Assembly: GCA_943789445.1 (NCBI GenBank)
Contig: CALSUC010000001.1
Coordinates: forward strand, 558,001 to 622,000
Direction of reading: 5' to 3'
Length of the DNA stretch: 64,000 nucleotides
Source of the DNA: UBA4575 sp002386945
GTDB taxonomy: Bacteria > Pseudomonadota > Gammaproteobacteria > UBA4575
The first letter of the stretch is position 1; each line of letters opens with the position of its first letter. Position numbers and translations under genes: made by a program. This document shows, piece after piece, positions 61,596 through 64,000 of this stretch. The notes under the pieces were generated by a model, which saw nothing but the letters and a program-made list of their open reading frames with translations, ran no database searches and was not told the DNA's origin.

Positions 61596-61877
61596 ATGCG
61601 AATCTTCCTGCTGTTCTTATTGATTGTATTGGTACTCCTACAGTATCAACTATGGATCGCCCCTGATGGTATGCGCGCAGTCATGCAATTGAAGCAGGAT
61701 ATGCAGGTGCAGCAGGAAAAAAATAATGTTCTGGCAGTACGCAATCAAGTGCTAGCAGCCGAAGTGCAAGACCTGAAGTCAGGTAATGATGCGATCGAAG
61801 AGCGTGCCCGCTCTGAGCTGGGCATGATCCGTAAAGGTGAGACCTTCTTTCAAGTTATAGAAAAAGAACGAGAATGA
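61596..61877 (+). CDS. ftsB: Cell division protein FtsB
   Basis: Divisome coiled-coil protein that works with FtsL and FtsQ. Residues about 3-19 span the membrane (IFLLFLLIVLVLLQYQLW) and the rest is a coiled coil ending EERARSELGMIRKGETFF, the conserved FtsB tail. I chose the ATG at 61596 (93 residues), past the eno stop; an in-frame ATG at 61533 would overlap eno. It overlaps ispD by four bases, as in E. coli ftsB-ispD-ispF. Confidence 0.93.
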   Translation: MRIFLLFLLIVLVLLQYQLWIAPDGMRAVMQLKQDMQVQQEKNNVLAVRNQVLAAEVQDLKSGNDAIEERARSELGMIRKGETFFQVIEKERE

Positions 61878-62572
61878 ATACAGCAGCGCGTTATTGGGTA
61901 ATAGTCCCCGCGGCCGGTAGCGGTACGCGCTTTGCTTCTGAAATCCCCAAGCAATATGCATCTCTGGCTGGTGCAACTGTGTTGCAACACGCCTTACGAC
62001 CTTTATTCCTACACCCTAAATTACATGCTGTGGTTATCGCGCTAGCGCCTAACGATAGCTATTTTGCAGGGCTTGAAATGGTCAGGCATGGCACCCAATT
62101 AGAGCAGGTGGAGGGTGGCAACAGTCGTTCTCAATCAGTCCTTAATGCCTTACAGTTTTTGCAGGGCAAGGCTAAGCAAAATGACTTTGTCCTAGTGCAT
62201 GATGCTGCCAGACCCTGTCTACGAGCATCAGAAATTGATGACCTAATAGCGGCCTGTGAAGACGAGGCCATAGGCGCTATTTTAGCGTTGCCAATGAATG
62301 ACACGGTCAAGCGGGTGACAGATCATACGATTGTTGAGACTGTCGATCGTACTACGCTATGGCGTGCAGTCACCCCGCAGATGTTTCGCTTTGGTGTTCT
62401 GTTCGATGCCTTAACTGAAGCACTAAAGGCCAATTATGAAATTACTGATGAAGCCAGTGCTGTAGAACGAGCCGGCCTGTCGGTGAATATCGTTGAAGCC
62501 GATGCCAGTAACATTAAGATTACGCGGCAGCAGGATGTTAGCATTGCTGAATCTTTGCTGTCTTTGGAGTGA
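61874..62572 (+). CDS. ispD: 2-C-Methyl-D-erythritol 4-phosphate cytidylyltransferase
   Basis: MEP pathway step. VPAAGSGTRFASEIPKQY holds the nucleotide, with VHDAARPC, LPMNDTVKRV and TPQMFRF later. Length 232. ATGA overlap with ftsB. Followed by ispF. Confidence 0.96.
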   Translation: MNTAARYWVIVPAAGSGTRFASEIPKQYASLAGATVLQHALRPLFLHPKLHAVVIALAPNDSYFAGLEMVRHGTQLEQVEGGNSRSQSVLNALQFLQGKAKQNDFVLVHDAARPCLRASEIDDLIAACEDEAIGAILALPMNDTVKRVTDHTIVETVDRTTLWRAVTPQMFRFGVLFDALTEALKANYEITDEASAVERAGLSVNIVEADASNIKITRQQDVSIAESLLSLE

Positions 62573-62577
62573 TGGGA

Positions 62578-63051
62578 ATGCGAATAGGACAAGGGTTAGA
62601 TGCCCACCGTTTTTGTGCTGGTGATCAGGTCGTCCTAGGTGGCGTGAGCATCCCACATGATCAAGCCTTAGAAGCACACTCTGATGGTGATGTGCTGCTG
62701 CATGCGATCTGTGATGCCCTGTTAGGTGCTGCTGCATTAGGCGATATCGGCCGTCACTTCTCTGATCAAGATGCAGCCCATAAGAATCGTGATTCTAGAG
62801 AGTTCCTACGTGAAGTCGCTGCTATGCTAGCCGCTGCTGGCTATGGCATCGGTAATATCGACGCGACCATTGTCGCGCAAAGACCCAAAATGAGCCCGCA
62901 TACAGATTTAATGCGACAGAATATTAGTGCCGATCTCGGCATCGAAGTAGAGGCAGTCAATATTAAAGCGACCACCACTGAGCAGATGGGTTTCACCGGT
63001 CGTGAAGAAGGCATAGCCGCACTAGCTATCGCTTGTTTACAGTCCATCTAA
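62578..63051 (+). CDS. ispF: 2-C-Methyl-D-erythritol 2,4-cyclodiphosphate synthase
   Basis: Closes the cyclodiphosphate in the MEP pathway. RIGQGLDAHRF has metal residues D8 and H10; HSDGDVLLHAICDALLGAA and the C-terminal TTTEQMGFTGREEGIA are typical. I chose the ATG at 62578 with GGAG eight bases upstream (157 residues, E. coli 159); earlier GTG and ATG codons are too close to that site. It is followed by a yoaA-like gene instead of truD. Confidence 0.96.
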   Translation: MRIGQGLDAHRFCAGDQVVLGGVSIPHDQALEAHSDGDVLLHAICDALLGAAALGDIGRHFSDQDAAHKNRDSREFLREVAAMLAAAGYGIGNIDATIVAQRPKMSPHTDLMRQNISADLGIEVEAVNIKATTTEQMGFTGREEGIAALAIACLQSI

Positions 63052-63055
63052 CGCG

Positions 63056-64000
63056 ATGTCAGTAGAAGAGTATTTCTCCCCAGAAGGGCGTCTGGCCGGT
63101 TCTGTTAATGGCTTTAAGCAAAGGCCACAGCAATTGGAGATGGCACGCGCTGTAGAAGAGGCAATCGACCATAATGGCACCCTAGTGGTTGAAGCCGGCA
63201 CCGGTGTTGGCAAGACCTTTGCGTATCTTATTCCCGCGATACTGTCGGCCCTCAAGGTTGTGGTCTCTACAGGCACTCGACACTTACAAGATCAATTATT
63301 CTATACCGATCTGCCGGCCTTACAAAAAGCCTTACCAGTCCCTGTCGATGCTGCCATTTTGAAAGGCCGTGCTAACTATCTCTGCCTTTACCGATTGAAA
63401 CAGGTACAGCAAACGACCGAAGAATCGGCGCGAGATTATCGCGATCTATTAGAGATTGGTGAGTGGTCCAAGCTCACACAAACCGGTGATATTGCAGAAG
63501 TAAATAAGGTCACCGAGCGCTCAATGCTCTGGTCTCAAGTGACCTCAACACGAGAGAATTGCCTGGGTGGTGATTGCCCAGACTTCAAGCAATGTCATGT
63601 CTTGAAGGCACGTAAACGCGCACAAGATGCCAATCTAGTGGTGATTAATCATCATCTCTTATGTGCTGACCTAGTGTTGAAGGATGAAGGTTTTGGTGAG
63701 TTATTACCGACCGCCGATGTCTTTGTGCTGGATGAAGCGCACCAACTTACAGATGTCTTACCAAACTTTTTTGGTAATGGCATGAGTAGTCGCCAATTGC
63801 ATGATTTGGTGACCGATTTAAGTAAAGAGAGTAAAGCCCTGACCGCAGATAACGGCGCGGTAGCGAAAACGTATTACGCTTTACTCGAACGTATGGAGCA
63901 GTTTTATGCCACCGTGGCAAAGTTTGCAGGTGAGCCCAAAGTACTATGGTCTAAGGTCTTAGATCAATCCAAGGTTGCCGATAGTTTTCAAGTCTTGCAA
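63056..64000 (+). CDS. yoaA: YoaA-type DinG-family DNA helicase (partial, 3' end outside window)
   Basis: The first 315 codons, open to the right edge. An XPD/DinG-like superfamily 2 helicase: Walker A EAGTGVGKT at 46-54, DEAH at 226-229 and four iron-sulfur cysteines C110, C169, C174 and C180 (NCLGGDCPDFKQC). The N-terminus and cysteine spacing match E. coli YoaA more closely than DinG. YoaA takes part in resolving damaged replication forks with HolC (known for E. coli). The ATG is four bases past the ispF stop. Confidence 0.93.
   Translation, partial: MSVEEYFSPEGRLAGSVNGFKQRPQQLEMARAVEEAIDHNGTLVVEAGTGVGKTFAYLIPAILSALKVVVSTGTRHLQDQLFYTDLPALQKALPVPVDAAILKGRANYLCLYRLKQVQQTTEESARDYRDLLEIGEWSKLTQTGDIAEVNKVTERSMLWSQVTSTRENCLGGDCPDFKQCHVLKARKRAQDANLVVINHHLLCADLVLKDEGFGELLPTADVFVLDEAHQLTDVLPNFFGNGMSSRQLHDLVTDLSKESKALTADNGAVAKTYYALLERMEQFYATVAKFAGEPKVLWSKVLDQSKVADSFQVLQ

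Noticed and set aside
1..64000. CRISPR arrays, insertion sequences, prophage or rRNA genes
   Set aside because: No regularly spaced repeats, transposase or integrase frames, phage genes or rRNA sequences were seen by reading.

Overview
The window is a dense, syntenic stretch of a Gram-negative chromosome, most likely a gammaproteobacterium. The evidence is the gene order: pheA-tyrA-aroA-cmk-rpsA-ihfB-pyrF, thrS-infC-rpmI-rplT-pheS-pheT-ihfA-merR, lepB-rnc-era-recO-pdxJ-acpS-cysM, map/rpsB-tsf-pyrH-frr-uppS-cdsA-dxr-rseP-bamA-skp-fabZ, and rnhB-dnaE-accA-tilS-pyrG-kdsA-eno-ftsB-ispD-ispF. BamA, Skp, LepB, RseP and KdsA show an outer membrane and Kdo synthesis. I cannot name the genus. Base composition looks moderate, and TTG and GTG starts are common. 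I see no insertion sequence, prophage, CRISPR array or rRNA operon.

Layout. 1-2255 (minus): the end of an accessory locus, a PLP-dependent decarboxylase (cut by the window edge) and an AMP-forming acyl-CoA ligase, a pair typical of exosortase A / exopolysaccharide loci. 2493-9835 (plus): aromatic amino acid synthesis, cmk, rpsA, ihfB, pyrF and a secreted ComEA-like helix-hairpin-helix protein. 9968-12224: galU facing an AT-rich RgpF-like polysaccharide gene, then tRNA-Asn. 12294-15807: a class I aminotransferase divergent from uvrB, then tRNA-Val(GAC). 15908-23282: the translation operon from thrS to ihfA and a MerR regulator, closed by tRNA-Pro(GGG). 23394-24348 (minus): a small accessory patch with a 48-residue membrane protein, a possible 36-residue protein and a cytochrome b561-like protein. 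24618-29710: the lepB-rnc-era-recO-pdxJ-acpS-cysM operon. 29737-36289: mnmC, a DEDDy exonuclease and the lysine/diaminopimelate genes dapE, yffB-like, dapD and dapC; then glnD and map to 39802 (minus). 40153-50923: rpsB to fabZ. 51149-64000: rnhB to ispF and the start of a YoaA-type helicase.

How the genes work together. Most of the window is core information processing (ribosomal proteins S1, S2, L20, L35; IF3, EF-Ts, RRF; ThrRS, PheRS; PolIII alpha; IHF alpha and beta), precursor supply (aromatic amino acids, DAP/lysine, CTP, UMP, isoprenoids by Dxr-IspD-IspF-UppS) and envelope assembly (CdsA, RseP, BamA, Skp, FabZ, LepB, KdsA, FtsB). 

Points of most interest: the exosortase-A-type gene pair at the left edge; two short genes beside tRNA-Pro; strong inverted repeats upstream of the cytochrome b561 gene and of lepB; an MnmC whose methyltransferase active-site motif is degenerate; infC read from an ATT codon; an rpsA without a Shine-Dalgarno; an rpsB promoter and leader with recognisable control features and an S2 protein with a long charged tail; and the absence of lpxD, lpxA and lpxB from their usual positions. 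None of these proves a wholly new system. The left-edge locus and the tRNA-Pro patch are the best places to look further.
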